Shown here piece by piece: positions 34,690 to 43,001 of a DNA stretch of 64,000 nt. This DNA comes from Cohnella sp. OV330 (GTDB lineage: Bacteria; Bacillota; Bacilli; Paenibacillales; Paenibacillaceae). The notes below the pieces were generated by a model. The model was not told the DNA's origin and did no database searches. It worked only from the letters and a program-made list of their open reading frames with translations. The position numbers and the translations under genes were made by a program. The stretch lies in NCBI RefSeq assembly GCF_900112065.1, contig NZ_FOKE01000011.1:89219-153218 (forward strand). Direction: 5' to 3'. How positions within the stretch are numbered: position 1 is the stretch's first letter; each line of letters starts with the position of its first letter.

Positions 34690-35571
34690 ATGAGACGGAC
34701 AAGGCTCGCCTCGGAGGGGAAAGCGCTGCTGTTCACGCTGCCGGCGATGATTCCGCTCAGTCTATTCTGGTTTTACCCGCTCGGCTATGTCATCTACCTT
34801 AGCTTCACCGAATGGGACTTCATGAGTCCGGTCAAAACGTTCGTCGGGCTCGACAACTACCGGTACTTGTTCGAAAATCCCGAGTTCTACCAGACGCTTC
34901 GCGTCACGCTCCTCTTCTGCGTCGGCAGCGTGCTGCCGGTCATGGCAGCGGGGCTAGGGCTTGCCCTGCTTCTAAGCGGCAAGCGAAAAGGCGGCGCGAT
35001 CTATCGCACGCTGATTTTCTCGCCTTGGGTAACGCCGACCGTGGCCGTCTCCATCGTCTGGTCCTGGATCTACGAGCCGGACGTCGGACTCGCGAATAAC
35101 GCGCTGCACGCCTTCGGCCTGTCCGGGATTCGCTGGCTGGAGGATCCGAATTGGGCGCTCGTCAGCGTCCTCCTCGTCACCGTCTGGAAATCCGCCGGCT
35201 GGAGCATGATCTTCTATCTGGTGGCGATCGGCAACGTCCCGCCGGATTACCTGGAAGCGGCCGAGCTCGACGGCGCGAGCAGCTGGGACAAGTTCCGCCA
35301 TGTCACGCTGCCGCTCATCTCGCCGACGACCTTTTTCCTGTTCGTCGTCCTGACGATCTCGTCGCTGCAGGCTTACGACCAGATCAACGTACTGACGCAG
35401 GGCGGACCGGCCGGCTCGACGCGAACGATGCTCTACTTCTACTACTTGTCGGCCTTTGACGCTTTCCAGATCGGGGAGGCTTCCGCCGTCGCCATTCTGC
35501 TCATCGTCGGATGCGTCGCGCTCTCCCTGCTATCGTTCGGGATCGGCCGCCGCACCGTTCATTACTCCTGA
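34690..35571 (+). CDS. Carbohydrate ABC transporter permease (UgpA/MalF-like)
   Basis: 293 residues, six TMs, with the EAA loop in EAAELDGASSWDKFRHVTLPLISP. This is the first permease of a CUT1-type importer for sugars or sn-glycerol-3-phosphate. AAGGAGG lies about 13 nt before the ATG, a rather long spacing. The second permease follows at 28 nt. No ATPase is encoded in the operon, so a shared MsmX-like ATPase elsewhere must energise it. Confidence 0.9.
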   Translation: MRRTRLASEGKALLFTLPAMIPLSLFWFYPLGYVIYLSFTEWDFMSPVKTFVGLDNYRYLFENPEFYQTLRVTLLFCVGSVLPVMAAGLGLALLLSGKRKGGAIYRTLIFSPWVTPTVAVSIVWSWIYEPDVGLANNALHAFGLSGIRWLEDPNWALVSVLLVTVWKSAGWSMIFYLVAIGNVPPDYLEAAELDGASSWDKFRHVTLPLISPTTFFLFVVLTISSLQAYDQINVLTQGGPAGSTRTMLYFYYLSAFDAFQIGEASAVAILLIVGCVALSLLSFGIGRRTVHYS

Positions 35572-35599
35572 TTCGCGAATCCGAAAGGCAGGGATATCG

Positions 35600-36442
35600 A
35601 TGCACCAACGCAGCGGCGTCCGCCGCCTGCTCTCGCACCTTTTTCTCGCTGCAGCCGCGCTCCTCATGGCCTTTCCGTTTTACTGGATGGCGATGAGCGC
35701 GCTAAAGACGAACGATGAAATCTGGCAGTTTCCCCCGACGCTGTGGCCGCACGATCCGCTCTGGCGCAACTTCGCCGATGCGTGGGACGCCGCCCCGTTT
35801 GCCCGCTATCTGGGGAACAGCATTTTGGTCGCCTCGGTGATCGTCGTCATTCAGATTATTAATTCCGGGATGATGGCTTATGCCATGACGCACATGTCAT
35901 TCCGGCTGAAGAACGCGTTTACGGCGCTGATCCTCATCGGCTACATGGTGCCGGTCACCGCCGTCTATCTGCCCGGCTATGTCGTGCTGAGCAACCTGGG
36001 CCTGCTGGACTCGTATGCCGGCATTATTCTCTCGAACTGCGTCAGCATCTTCTCGATCTTCCTCGTCCGCCAGGCGTTCCTCCAAGTCTCGCATGAGCTG
36101 GTGGAAGCGGGGCAGATCGACGGCGCCTCTCATTTGCGCATTTTGTGGACCATCGTATTCCCGCTCGCCCGCTCTTCCTTTGCGGTGCTGGCGCTCATCA
36201 CTTTTATCGAGCAGTACAACAACTACTTCTGGCCGATGCTCATCACCAAAAATCCGGACCTGCAGCTCGTGTCGGCCGGCCTGCGAAGCTTCTTCGTGCA
36301 AGGAGGTGCATACGGGCTCAAGTGGCCGCTCATCATGGCCGCCAGCGCATTCACGATCCTGCCGCTGCTTGTTCTGTTCCTGCTGACGCAAAAGACGATC
36401 ATGCAGAGCGTGAACCTGTCGGCCGGTGCCAGCAAGGGATAA
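35600..36442 (+). CDS. Carbohydrate ABC transporter permease (UgpE/MalG-like)
   Basis: 280 residues from ATG at 35600, six TMs. The EAA motif is EAGQIDGASHLRILWTIVFPLARS. It is the second permease subunit, partner of the preceding gene. The N-terminal FPFYWMAMSALKTNDEIW is the family-typical start. The binding lipoprotein gene follows 75 nt downstream. Confidence 0.9.
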   Translation: MHQRSGVRRLLSHLFLAAAALLMAFPFYWMAMSALKTNDEIWQFPPTLWPHDPLWRNFADAWDAAPFARYLGNSILVASVIVVIQIINSGMMAYAMTHMSFRLKNAFTALILIGYMVPVTAVYLPGYVVLSNLGLLDSYAGIILSNCVSIFSIFLVRQAFLQVSHELVEAGQIDGASHLRILWTIVFPLARSSFAVLALITFIEQYNNYFWPMLITKNPDLQLVSAGLRSFFVQGGAYGLKWPLIMAASAFTILPLLVLFLLTQKTIMQSVNLSAGASKG

Positions 36443-36517
36443 CGCAATCCATCTGTCGAGAGATTCATAGAGAACGGATAGGAACCTATATCAAAGAAAA
36501 GGCGGAGAGAACGACTT

Positions 36518-37903
36518 ATGAAAACGATGAAAAAGACGACGGCGGGATTGGCAATTGCGACGATCATGGCTTTGACGGCTTGCGGCTCGAGCAATTCAGG
36601 CAATGCAGGATCGGCGGCATCGCCTTCCGTAGCGCCATCCTCCGAGGCACCCGCTTCGGCATCCGCGTCCGAGACGAGCCCGGCATCGGCAGAGACGCCG
36701 AAGGAGCCGGTCACGATCGAGTTCTGGTACGGCCTGGGCGGCAAGCTCGGCGAGAATATGCAGACGCTTATCGACAAGTTCAATGCCTCGCAGCAAGAAG
36801 TCATCGTGAAGCCGGTCGTTCAAGGCGACTATTCGGAGACGGAGAAGAAGCTCCAAGCGGCGATCGCTTCCGGCACCGTGCCGGCCGCAGTGCTGTCGTC
36901 GAACGTGGATTGGGCGCGCAAGGGCTACTACGCTTCCCTGGACGAGCTGATCGCGGCGTCCGCCGATTTTAACAAGGACGACGTCATCCCCACCTTCCTC
37001 GAGCAAGGCAAGGTGGACGGCAAGCAATACTTCCTGCCGATGTACGGCACCACGCAAGTGATGTATTACCGCAAGGACGCGCTGGAGAAGGCCGGCCTGA
37101 AGCCTGAGGATCTGAAGACTTGGGAAGTCCTGGCCAAGGCAGCCGAGAAGATGACCGTCAAGGAAGGCGGCAAAACGACGTTCTACGGCTGGGAGCCGAT
37201 GTGGGGCTACGACAACATGATGGACGCCGTGCTTAGCAAGGGCGGCAAGATCCTGAGCGACGACGGCAAGACGGTGCTCATCGACTCTCCGGAGTGGGTG
37301 GATACGTGGGAGCTGTTCCGCAAGTGGATTCATGACGACAAGATCATGCGCATTCACTCCGGCGGCCAAGGCTGGGAGTACTGGTACAAGACGATCGACG
37401 ACGTCATGAAGGGTCAAGCGGCAGGCTACACGGGCTCCAGCGGCGACCAAGGCGATCTCGACTTCAAGGTTGTCGGCGCGATGGAACAGCCCGGCTGGGA
37501 AGGCGTCGGCTCCGGCAAGCCGGTCGCCCAGGCGATCATGGCGGGTATCCCGGCGAAGGCGAGCGCGGAGCAGCAAGCGGCGGCGTTCAAGTGGTTCCAG
37601 TACTTCATGAGCGCGGAAAATACGGCGTTCTGGTCGATGAACACCGGCTATATCGCGGTGCGCCAGTCCGCCCAGGAGGATCCGGCCTTCGTGGAGTTCG
37701 GCAAGACGAATCCGCAGATCACGATTCCGCTGAAACAGGCGGCTCACGGCTCCTCGCCGTTCGCGGATCCGACCGGCGGCAAGATCTCCGATGCGCTGAA
37801 GGTGGCCGCGGACAACGTCCAGATCAAGAATATGCCGGCTGCGCAAGCGCTCAAGGCGGCTAAGGAAACCGCGCAGCGCGAGCTGGACCGCATCAACAAG
37901 TAG
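36518..37903 (+). CDS. ABC transporter substrate-binding lipoprotein (UgpB-like)
   Basis: 461 residues. Lipobox LTAC near residue 20, then a low-complexity Ser/Ala/Pro linker (about 24-62), then an extracellular solute-binding domain starting VTIEFWYGLGGKLGENMQTLIDKFN, the UgpB-like pattern for glycerol-3-phosphate or glycerophosphodiester binding; other sugars are possible. The mature protein is anchored outside the membrane and delivers substrate to the two permeases. AAAGGCGGAGAG precedes the ATG. Confidence 0.9.
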   Translation: MKTMKKTTAGLAIATIMALTACGSSNSGNAGSAASPSVAPSSEAPASASASETSPASAETPKEPVTIEFWYGLGGKLGENMQTLIDKFNASQQEVIVKPVVQGDYSETEKKLQAAIASGTVPAAVLSSNVDWARKGYYASLDELIAASADFNKDDVIPTFLEQGKVDGKQYFLPMYGTTQVMYYRKDALEKAGLKPEDLKTWEVLAKAAEKMTVKEGGKTTFYGWEPMWGYDNMMDAVLSKGGKILSDDGKTVLIDSPEWVDTWELFRKWIHDDKIMRIHSGGQGWEYWYKTIDDVMKGQAAGYTGSSGDQGDLDFKVVGAMEQPGWEGVGSGKPVAQAIMAGIPAKASAEQQAAAFKWFQYFMSAENTAFWSMNTGYIAVRQSAQEDPAFVEFGKTNPQITIPLKQAAHGSSPFADPTGGKISDALKVAADNVQIKNMPAAQALKAAKETAQRELDRINK

Positions 37904-37914
37904 GAGGAACATGC

Positions 37915-38709
37915 ATGGCGGTTCTGCACGCGGCGGGCGCGTCCTATCGGGTAGACGGTATTCTATTCGATAAGGACGGGACGCTGCTGGACTTCATCTA
38001 TACGTGGGGGAACTGGAGCGAGCGGCTGCTCGCCCGGTTCTCCGCTTCGCTTAAGGAGAGGTCGCTGCCCCCGATCCGCGCCGATCTGGACGAGTTGTGG
38101 GGGGCGAACCGCTCGGAAGACGGCGGCCCCGTCGTCGATTACGATCGCAACGGACCGCTGGCCATGGGGACCGTAGACGAGATGCTGGCGATTCTGGCTT
38201 GGCACGGCTACCGATCCGGCCTGTCCTGGGCGGAGGCGAAGACGCTCGCGGCGGAGGCCAAGCTTGCGGCGGACGAGCGGCTCGAAGCGACGCGCGCGGC
38301 CCGCTTGCTGCCAGGCGTGCTGGACTTCCTCGAGGATTGCCGCCAAGCGGGCGTGCCGCTCGCCGTCGTGACGGCGGACGAGACGGAAGCCGCCCTCAAG
38401 CACCTGACGTGGCTCGGGATCCGGGAGCGATTCGACGCGATTGTGGGAACGGACCTGGTCGAGCGAGGCAAGCCTTATCCCGATATGGCGCTGCTCGCTT
38501 GCGAGCGGCTGGGACTTGGCAGCGGGCGCTTCGCGGTCGTCGGGGATACCACCGGCGATATGCGCATGGCCAAGGAAGCCGGAGCGGCCGCGGCGATTCT
38601 GATCGCCGAGCCCGGCTCATCGGCCGATCGCTCGGATGGGAACGGCGCGGATGCGGTCGTCGCCACCCTGCAGGAGCTATCCATCACGAAGGAAGACAGC
38701 CGGACATGA
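37915..38709 (+). CDS. HAD family hydrolase (phosphatase)
   Basis: 264 residues, GGAGGAAC upstream. Motif I is FDKDGTLLD (nucleophile and acid Asp), motif II is in VVTAD, motif III Lys in ERGKPYPD, motif IV GDTTGDM. The helical cap lies between motifs I and II (about 40-140), as in phosphoglycolate-phosphatase-like enzymes. Encoded 12 nt after the binding protein gene, so it may dephosphorylate an imported phosphorylated compound. Its stop overlaps the next start. Confidence 0.88.
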   Translation: MAVLHAAGASYRVDGILFDKDGTLLDFIYTWGNWSERLLARFSASLKERSLPPIRADLDELWGANRSEDGGPVVDYDRNGPLAMGTVDEMLAILAWHGYRSGLSWAEAKTLAAEAKLAADERLEATRAARLLPGVLDFLEDCRQAGVPLAVVTADETEAALKHLTWLGIRERFDAIVGTDLVERGKPYPDMALLACERLGLGSGRFAVVGDTTGDMRMAKEAGAAAAILIAEPGSSADRSDGNGADAVVATLQELSITKEDSRT

Positions 38710-39047
38710 AAGGTGCGACGAGCATGGGATGGCTCCTGCTAAGCTTGGCAATTGCGTTCGAGCTCTCCGGCACGATCTCGATGAAGCTGTCGGAGAGCTT
38801 CACGCGTCTCGTTCCTTCGCTGCTGATGTTTCTGTTCTATGGCATCAGCTTTACTTGTCTGAACTTTGCGCTCGGGTACATGCAGGTCGCGGTCGTATAC
38901 GCCATCTGGTCCGGCATCGGCATCGTCTTGATATCGATTGCGGGCTACATGATTTTCCAAGAGAAACTGCCGCTCAGCTCGATGCTATGGATCGGCATCA
39001 TCATCGTCGGCGTCATCGGGTTGAACATCAGCAAAAACGGACACTAA
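38706..39047 (+). CDS. SMR family small multidrug-type transporter
   Basis: 113 residues from ATG at 38706 (ATGA overlap with the HAD gene); ATG at 38724 with AAGGTG upstream would give the usual 107. Four TMs; the conserved membrane Glu is in AIAFELSGTISMKLS, and VVYAIWSGIGIVLIS is the family signature. It is a single SMR protein, so probably a homodimer of EmrE type. In this operon it might export a catabolic by-product rather than a drug. Confidence 0.87.
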   Translation: MKGATSMGWLLLSLAIAFELSGTISMKLSESFTRLVPSLLMFLFYGISFTCLNFALGYMQVAVVYAIWSGIGIVLISIAGYMIFQEKLPLSSMLWIGIIIVGVIGLNISKNGH

Positions 39048-39073
39048 GCGTTTATTCGGCAAGGGGGACCATC

Positions 39074-39943
39074 ATGAGGCAAGACGGCAACAAACCGCTA
39101 ATCGAGTTTCAAGTCATTACCGATACGCATGTGACGGCGGATCCGGACCATCTCTACAACCGGAATTTCGAGCAGGCCTTGAAAGACATCGCGGCCGGCG
39201 CGCCGGACAGCGTCGGCATCATGCATGCCGGGGACGTGACCGACCATGGGTTTCCAGGAGAATACGAAGAGCTGCGGCGGATCGTCGGACTTTATAAGGA
39301 TAAGCTGCCTCCCATTTATATGGCGACAGGCAATCACGACGTAGGGCTGGGCATCTGGGAATCGCGCCTGGGCAGCTTCCTGGCCGCGACGGGCATGTCG
39401 GCCGCCTACCACGATCACTGGATCGAAGGCTATGCTTTCTTTTTCCTCGGAACCGAGCAGGGCCTGGAGCTGTTTTGCGATCTGTCGGAGGCGCAACTTG
39501 AGTGGCTGGACGCCAAGCTAGAAGAAGCAGCAAAGTCAGGCAAGCCGGCGTTCGTTTTTCTCCACCAACCGCTGATGAACACGACGGCCGGATCGATGGA
39601 AGAGCAGAAGTGGTATGGCGTGACGCAAGACGATGAGCTGAAGGCGATCCTGGCGAAGTATCCGCGCACCTTCCTTTTCACCGGTCACGGTCATTGGGAG
39701 ATGGAAGCCCCGCGCAATCATGCGGGCGGAGAAGGCGGACTCCCGGCCATGTTCAATGCGGCATCCGTCGCCTACTTGTGGACGGACGAGGATGTACGAA
39801 GAGAAGGCAGCCAGGGCTACTACGTGGAAGTCTACGAAGATTGGGTGCTCGTGAAAGGCAGGGATTTCACCACGGGGACGTGGGTGGGGTCGGCGCAGTA
39901 CGAGGTGTCTCTGGGACCGGTTATCTCCGTTCGTGAAAGTTAG
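39074..39943 (+). CDS. Calcineurin-like metallophosphoesterase
   Basis: 289 residues with AAGGGGGA upstream. Five metallophosphoesterase blocks are visible: DTHV, GDVTDHG, GNHD, the His in FLHQPL, and GHGH. No signal peptide, so cytoplasmic. The combination of a UgpB-type importer, HAD phosphatase and this enzyme points to uptake and breakdown of a phosphodiester such as a glycerophosphodiester; this is inference. Last gene of the operon. Confidence 0.87.
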   Translation: MRQDGNKPLIEFQVITDTHVTADPDHLYNRNFEQALKDIAAGAPDSVGIMHAGDVTDHGFPGEYEELRRIVGLYKDKLPPIYMATGNHDVGLGIWESRLGSFLAATGMSAAYHDHWIEGYAFFFLGTEQGLELFCDLSEAQLEWLDAKLEEAAKSGKPAFVFLHQPLMNTTAGSMEEQKWYGVTQDDELKAILAKYPRTFLFTGHGHWEMEAPRNHAGGEGGLPAMFNAASVAYLWTDEDVRREGSQGYYVEVYEDWVLVKGRDFTTGTWVGSAQYEVSLGPVISVRES

Positions 39944-39977
39944 AGTTTACGATACGGTTTAACATAACAACAAATCG

Positions 39978-40003
39978 AAAGGCACCCGATAGGGTGCCTT
40001 TAA
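39978..40003 (+). terminator. Operon terminator
   Basis: AAAGGCACCC, loop GATA, GGGTGCCTTT. Confidence 0.88.
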
Positions 40004-40155
40004 ATAATCCGTCATAAGCCTTCACTCTCGTTATCGGGTTGAAGTGACGTTATCAAACTAAACAGTTTATGAAAAAAATAACAAAAAAGGTTTTGACGAA
40101 CAACCTAAAATGTGGGAAAATGTCGAATGATGCTTATATATGGAGGGGTTATGAA

Positions 40156-40860
40156 ATGAAAAAGAGAATGACAAGACACATCGCAAAGCTGGCACCCTTG
40201 CCGCTGACTTTGGCTCTGGTGCTTAGCGCATGCGGCGGATCCAATGAAAAAGAGAATGCGACTTCGTCCGCAACAGTTTCCCAAAGTGCAAGCCCAAGTG
40301 CAAGCCCTTCCGCTTCCCCAATCGCGAGCCCGAGTTCAAGTCCCTCGGCAAGCCCCAGCGCGAGTCCATCCGATGCCGGTACGGGTGCCGCATCGACGTC
40401 GGGCTACAAACTGTACAAAGACGATACTAACCAAATCAGCGTTGAATACCCCGAGGATTGGACGCCAGTCGATAATATCGCCGGCGTCGCCGTTGCCTTC
40501 CTCTCTCCTGCAGAGGGCGCTGACGACACGTTCCAAGAGAACGTAAACCTCGTTGTACAAGATCTGGGAGGACAAGCCATCGACTTGGATCAGTACATGA
40601 CGCTATCAAAGGAACAACTTGGTCAGGTCATCACCAATTATGAATTCATTGACGACGAGCGGGTCAAAGCCGATAATGGGCTCGACGTTGCTTTGCTCGA
40701 CTATACAGGCCAGCAAGGCCAACACGATCTCTATTGGCGCCAAGCCGTTATGATTAATGGCGGTAAGGCCTATGTATTTACCTATAGCGCAACCGAAGAT
40801 AAGTTCGATAAGTTTGGCGAGCAAGCCGCAAACATTTTGAGCTCTTTAACTTTCTATTAA
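40156..40860 (+). CDS. Lipoprotein with Ser-Pro linker and PsbP/DcrB-like domain
   Basis: 234 residues from ATG at 40156, which follows TGGAGGGG by 7 nt; the longer frame from 40069 lacks support. Lipobox LSAC near residue 24, then a repetitive SASPSASP linker (about 38-75), then a compact alpha/beta domain (about 85-234; ISVEYPEDWTPVDN, EQLGQVITNYEFIDDE, AYVFTYSATEDKFDKF) resembling PsbP/DUF1795-type domains. Anchored on the outer face of the membrane. Role unknown. It shares the linker style of the binding lipoprotein at 36518. Confidence 0.8.
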   Translation: MKKRMTRHIAKLAPLPLTLALVLSACGGSNEKENATSSATVSQSASPSASPSASPIASPSSSPSASPSASPSDAGTGAASTSGYKLYKDDTNQISVEYPEDWTPVDNIAGVAVAFLSPAEGADDTFQENVNLVVQDLGGQAIDLDQYMTLSKEQLGQVITNYEFIDDERVKADNGLDVALLDYTGQQGQHDLYWRQAVMINGGKAYVFTYSATEDKFDKFGEQAANILSSLTFY

Positions 40861-40897
40861 TCTGTTCCTATTTTACTTTTATAAGCGAATGTCATAA

Positions 40898-40950
40898 AAC
40901 GACCCGCTAAGCGAGCACTCGATCTTCGTGCGCGCTCCTTGCGGGTCGTT
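40898..40950 (-). terminator. Long hairpin terminator
   Basis: ACGACCCGC and GCGGGTCGT pair at the base with a partly paired interior; TTTT follows on the minus strand. Ends the frameshifted gene and may also stop the convergent lipoprotein transcript. Confidence 0.75.
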
Positions 40951-40957
40951 CGTGTTC

Positions 40958-41361
40958 CTACTCCTCTTCGCCTTCGCAAACGACTTCGGTAAACTGATTT
41001 AACGGAAACAGCGTAGGCACCCGCCGCCCCGGCATCTTGATAAACTCGACGAAATCTTTGCCGACCCGGATGAGTCTCCCGTGAAGCTCGCCGATATCCT
41101 CCGCGATGGCCGTCACATCGAATGGCTTTGTTCTTTTAACTGGCTCGTTGAGAACTACAAAAAAGAGGTTTGGGTATCCACGACCGTCGACCCCACCTTA
41201 AAAGAGGCTGATGTCACTTTGGAGAGCTTGCCCGTCGTCCTCGTCAGCTGCGGAAAACCGGGTTGGAACACCGTGACCGTCCGGCCGGCGAGGGGCTTTA
41301 GACGTTGAGCCAACGTGATGTTCTGAGGCGCAGGACAGCCTTGAATGTCCTTCTTACCCAA
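40958..41361 (-). CDS. Hypothetical gene split by -1 frameshift at T6G
   Basis: Frame 1 runs from TTG at 41361 (AGGGGTGT upstream) for 68 codons (LKPLAGRTVTVFQPGFPQLTRTTGKLSKVT...) and stops at TAG 41157-41155. The last codons read as T TTT TTG (41164-41158), a slippery heptamer in the right phase, directly before the stop. The -1 frame then continues for 66 codons (VVLNEPVKRTKPFDVTAIAEDIGELHGRLIRVG... to CEGEEE) and ends at 40958. Both halves look like real protein, with similar beta-rich RNA- or coat-like composition, so this is one gene of about 133 residues. It is a programmed frameshift, a mutation, or a homopolymer sequencing error. Family not recognised. Confidence 0.65.
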
Positions 41362-41447
41362 GCAAACACCCCTGAAAGGTTGTTGGCTCTTATTTTATTC
41401 TAAGCCCCGGACAAGGTACGGGCACGCCGCAAAATCGTGACACGCGA

Positions 41448-42086
41448 TCACTTCCCTATTCGCGCCTTTCGCTTCTCGTTTAAGGCTTTCAAATCTTCGA
41501 TGAAGAACTTCATCAAATTGGGCCTCCTTCTGACCGCAAGCGGATGATAGGTGAAGCCGATGGGCGTATCCTGGTACGCGAGCCAGCTGCCCCGGAGCGA
41601 CTTGACACTGGCATCCTCGAGATCCGGCAACAACGCTTCGGAGACGACATTGCCGAATCCAAACAAGACAAGCGGGCGCTTCTGCATGATCTGCATCTGC
41701 AGATGGGGAAGGCAAGCCACTCTAGCCTCCGGCTTATTGTAGGCGCGCAGCGGCCGGCATTTCAGCAGATAGCTCACAAATACGTCGCTCGTATCGATAC
41801 CCGCTTCCCGCATGCCCAGTTGGAGCGTCTCCCGAGTGCCGCAAAGAAACGCATGGCCTTCCCGGTCCTCCCTCGCGCCGGGATTGTCCAGAATCATCAT
41901 GATCGGCGCGCCCGGGCTGCCTTCTCCCCATACGACGCGGGTCCGCTGCTTGGACAGCTCGCAAAGCTGGCAGTTCTCGATGCCTTCGGGCACCCGTTCT
42001 TCAGGCAGGATCACATAGGGGCGATTCGTTTCCATACGGCGCAGCTCCGTCCTCGCACAGTCGATGCATCCATTATGCCCATCCAT
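41448..42086 (-). CDS. Uracil-DNA glycosylase superfamily protein (family 4-like, 4Fe-4S)
   Basis: 212 residues. Two Cys of a probable iron-sulfur cluster are in CQLC, two more in LLKCRPL and VACLPHL, spaced as in family 4 UDGs. Core strands RTRVVWGEGSPGAPIMMILDNPGAREDREGHAF and RPLVLFGFGNVVSEALL match the superfamily, but the usual GEAPG motif reads LDNPG. GFTYHPLAV is the C-terminal catalytic loop. It removes uracil or other lesions from DNA, if active. Start ATG 42086 (GGGAGTCC) or 42035 (GGAG) cannot be decided. Confidence 0.82.
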   Translation of the reverse strand: MDGHNGCIDCARTELRRMETNRPYVILPEERVPEGIENCQLCELSKQRTRVVWGEGSPGAPIMMILDNPGAREDREGHAFLCGTRETLQLGMREAGIDTSDVFVSYLLKCRPLRAYNKPEARVACLPHLQMQIMQKRPLVLFGFGNVVSEALLPDLEDASVKSLRGSWLAYQDTPIGFTYHPLAVRRRPNLMKFFIEDLKALNEKRKARIGK

Positions 42087-42203
42087 GGACTCCCAAACCT
42101 GGCCCGCTTCGCTCTAAGTTCGGTATGGATCTCCTTCTAGCTAGCGTGGAGCGATGGCTGCCTCAATACGATCCAATAAGCGATGACGGCATTGGTTGAC
42201 GAC

Positions 42204-42229
42204 AAAAAAGGCGGCCGGATGGCCGCCAT
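42204..42229 (-). terminator. Terminator of cotF-like gene
   Basis: GGCGGCC, loop ATCC, GGCCGCC, TTTTTT on the minus strand. Confidence 0.9.
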
Positions 42230-42244
42230 GCGTGGGCGCTTTGT

Positions 42245-42751
42245 TTATTTCATTTTTAACGCCTCGGCCGCGTTCTTCTGATCGCTGGCCAGAAGCAGCT
42301 TCAGATCGTAAGCAGGGTAAAGGCCTTTGCTTTGCATAAAGGCGAACACCTTGTAGTGCAGCTGGATCGCCTGATTCAGCTGCTTCACGAGCGTATCGCG
42401 CAGCGAGGGCGTTGCCGTCTCCGTGATAGCGATCGCGTAGTTGCGAACGGCGGTCTTGGCGAAAAGCAGCAGATGCGCCGCGAAGAAAGCCGTTTTGTCG
42501 TCCGTCCCGGTACGCAGCTCGCTTGTCGGAGCCGCCTGGTAATAGGGAAGCAGCTCCTTCAGGTTTTGCTCCAGCGAGCGAATCGTCTCATGATACAGCT
42601 GCCGGAGTCCGGCGTCCTTCACTTCCGCGATATGCATTTTGAACGCCATCAGATGATTCGATTGGAAAGCGACCGTCTCGTGCAGCTCCATCGTCTCGTG
42701 CCACGCCAGGTGCTGGGCTTGGGGTTGTGTCTGCCTTTGGTTTTCGTACAA
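42245..42751 (-). CDS. CotF-like spore coat protein
   Basis: 168 residues from TTG at 42751: GGAGGT (part of an in-frame ATGGAGGTAACC) lies 7 nt before this codon, so the ATG at 42766 overlaps the ribosome site and is unlikely to be the start. The helical ferritin-like layout with HETVAFQSNHLMAFKMHIAEVKD, LRQLYHETIRSLEQNLKELLPYY and AAHLLLFAKTAVRNYAIAITETATPSLRDTL is that of the Coat_F family. Such proteins are deposited in the inner spore coat. Stand-alone gene with terminator. Confidence 0.82.
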   Translation of the reverse strand: MYENQRQTQPQAQHLAWHETMELHETVAFQSNHLMAFKMHIAEVKDAGLRQLYHETIRSLEQNLKELLPYYQAAPTSELRTGTDDKTAFFAAHLLLFAKTAVRNYAIAITETATPSLRDTLVKQLNQAIQLHYKVFAFMQSKGLYPAYDLKLLLASDQKNAAEALKMK

Positions 42752-42837
42752 TCGGGTTACCTCCATCGCATTGAATGGGATACTGTATGCCCGATTGCCT
42801 AGATAAGTATGTTGTCCGCCCAGAAAGCCCTAATAAC

Positions 42838-42990
42838 TCGCGAATTCTTCGATGACTAGCAGCTCGTCTTCCGTAAGCGCCCTCTGAACGGAATTCCGAT
42901 ATGCCTCGACGACGTCGGAATCCCGCACACGGTATCCGCGAGCGCCGATAAACCGAAAAAAATGCTTGCCGATTTTGCGCGATTAAAAAT
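42838..42990 (-). other. Possible gene remnant
   Basis: On the minus strand a frame ending at 42832 reads YRVRDSDVVEAYRNSVQRAL and TEDELLVIEEFASY, a protein-like C-terminus, but no start codon with a ribosome site is present and a stop lies shortly upstream. It could be a decayed small gene next to the oxidoreductase. Nothing else is seen in this 250-bp gap. Confidence 0.3.
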
Positions 42991-43001
42991 ATGCGAAATA
43001 T

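Noticed and set aside
41081..41308. Plus-strand ORF of 75 codons
   Set aside because: It is antisense to the frameshifted minus-strand gene, both halves of which read as better protein and which has a ribosome site and terminator.
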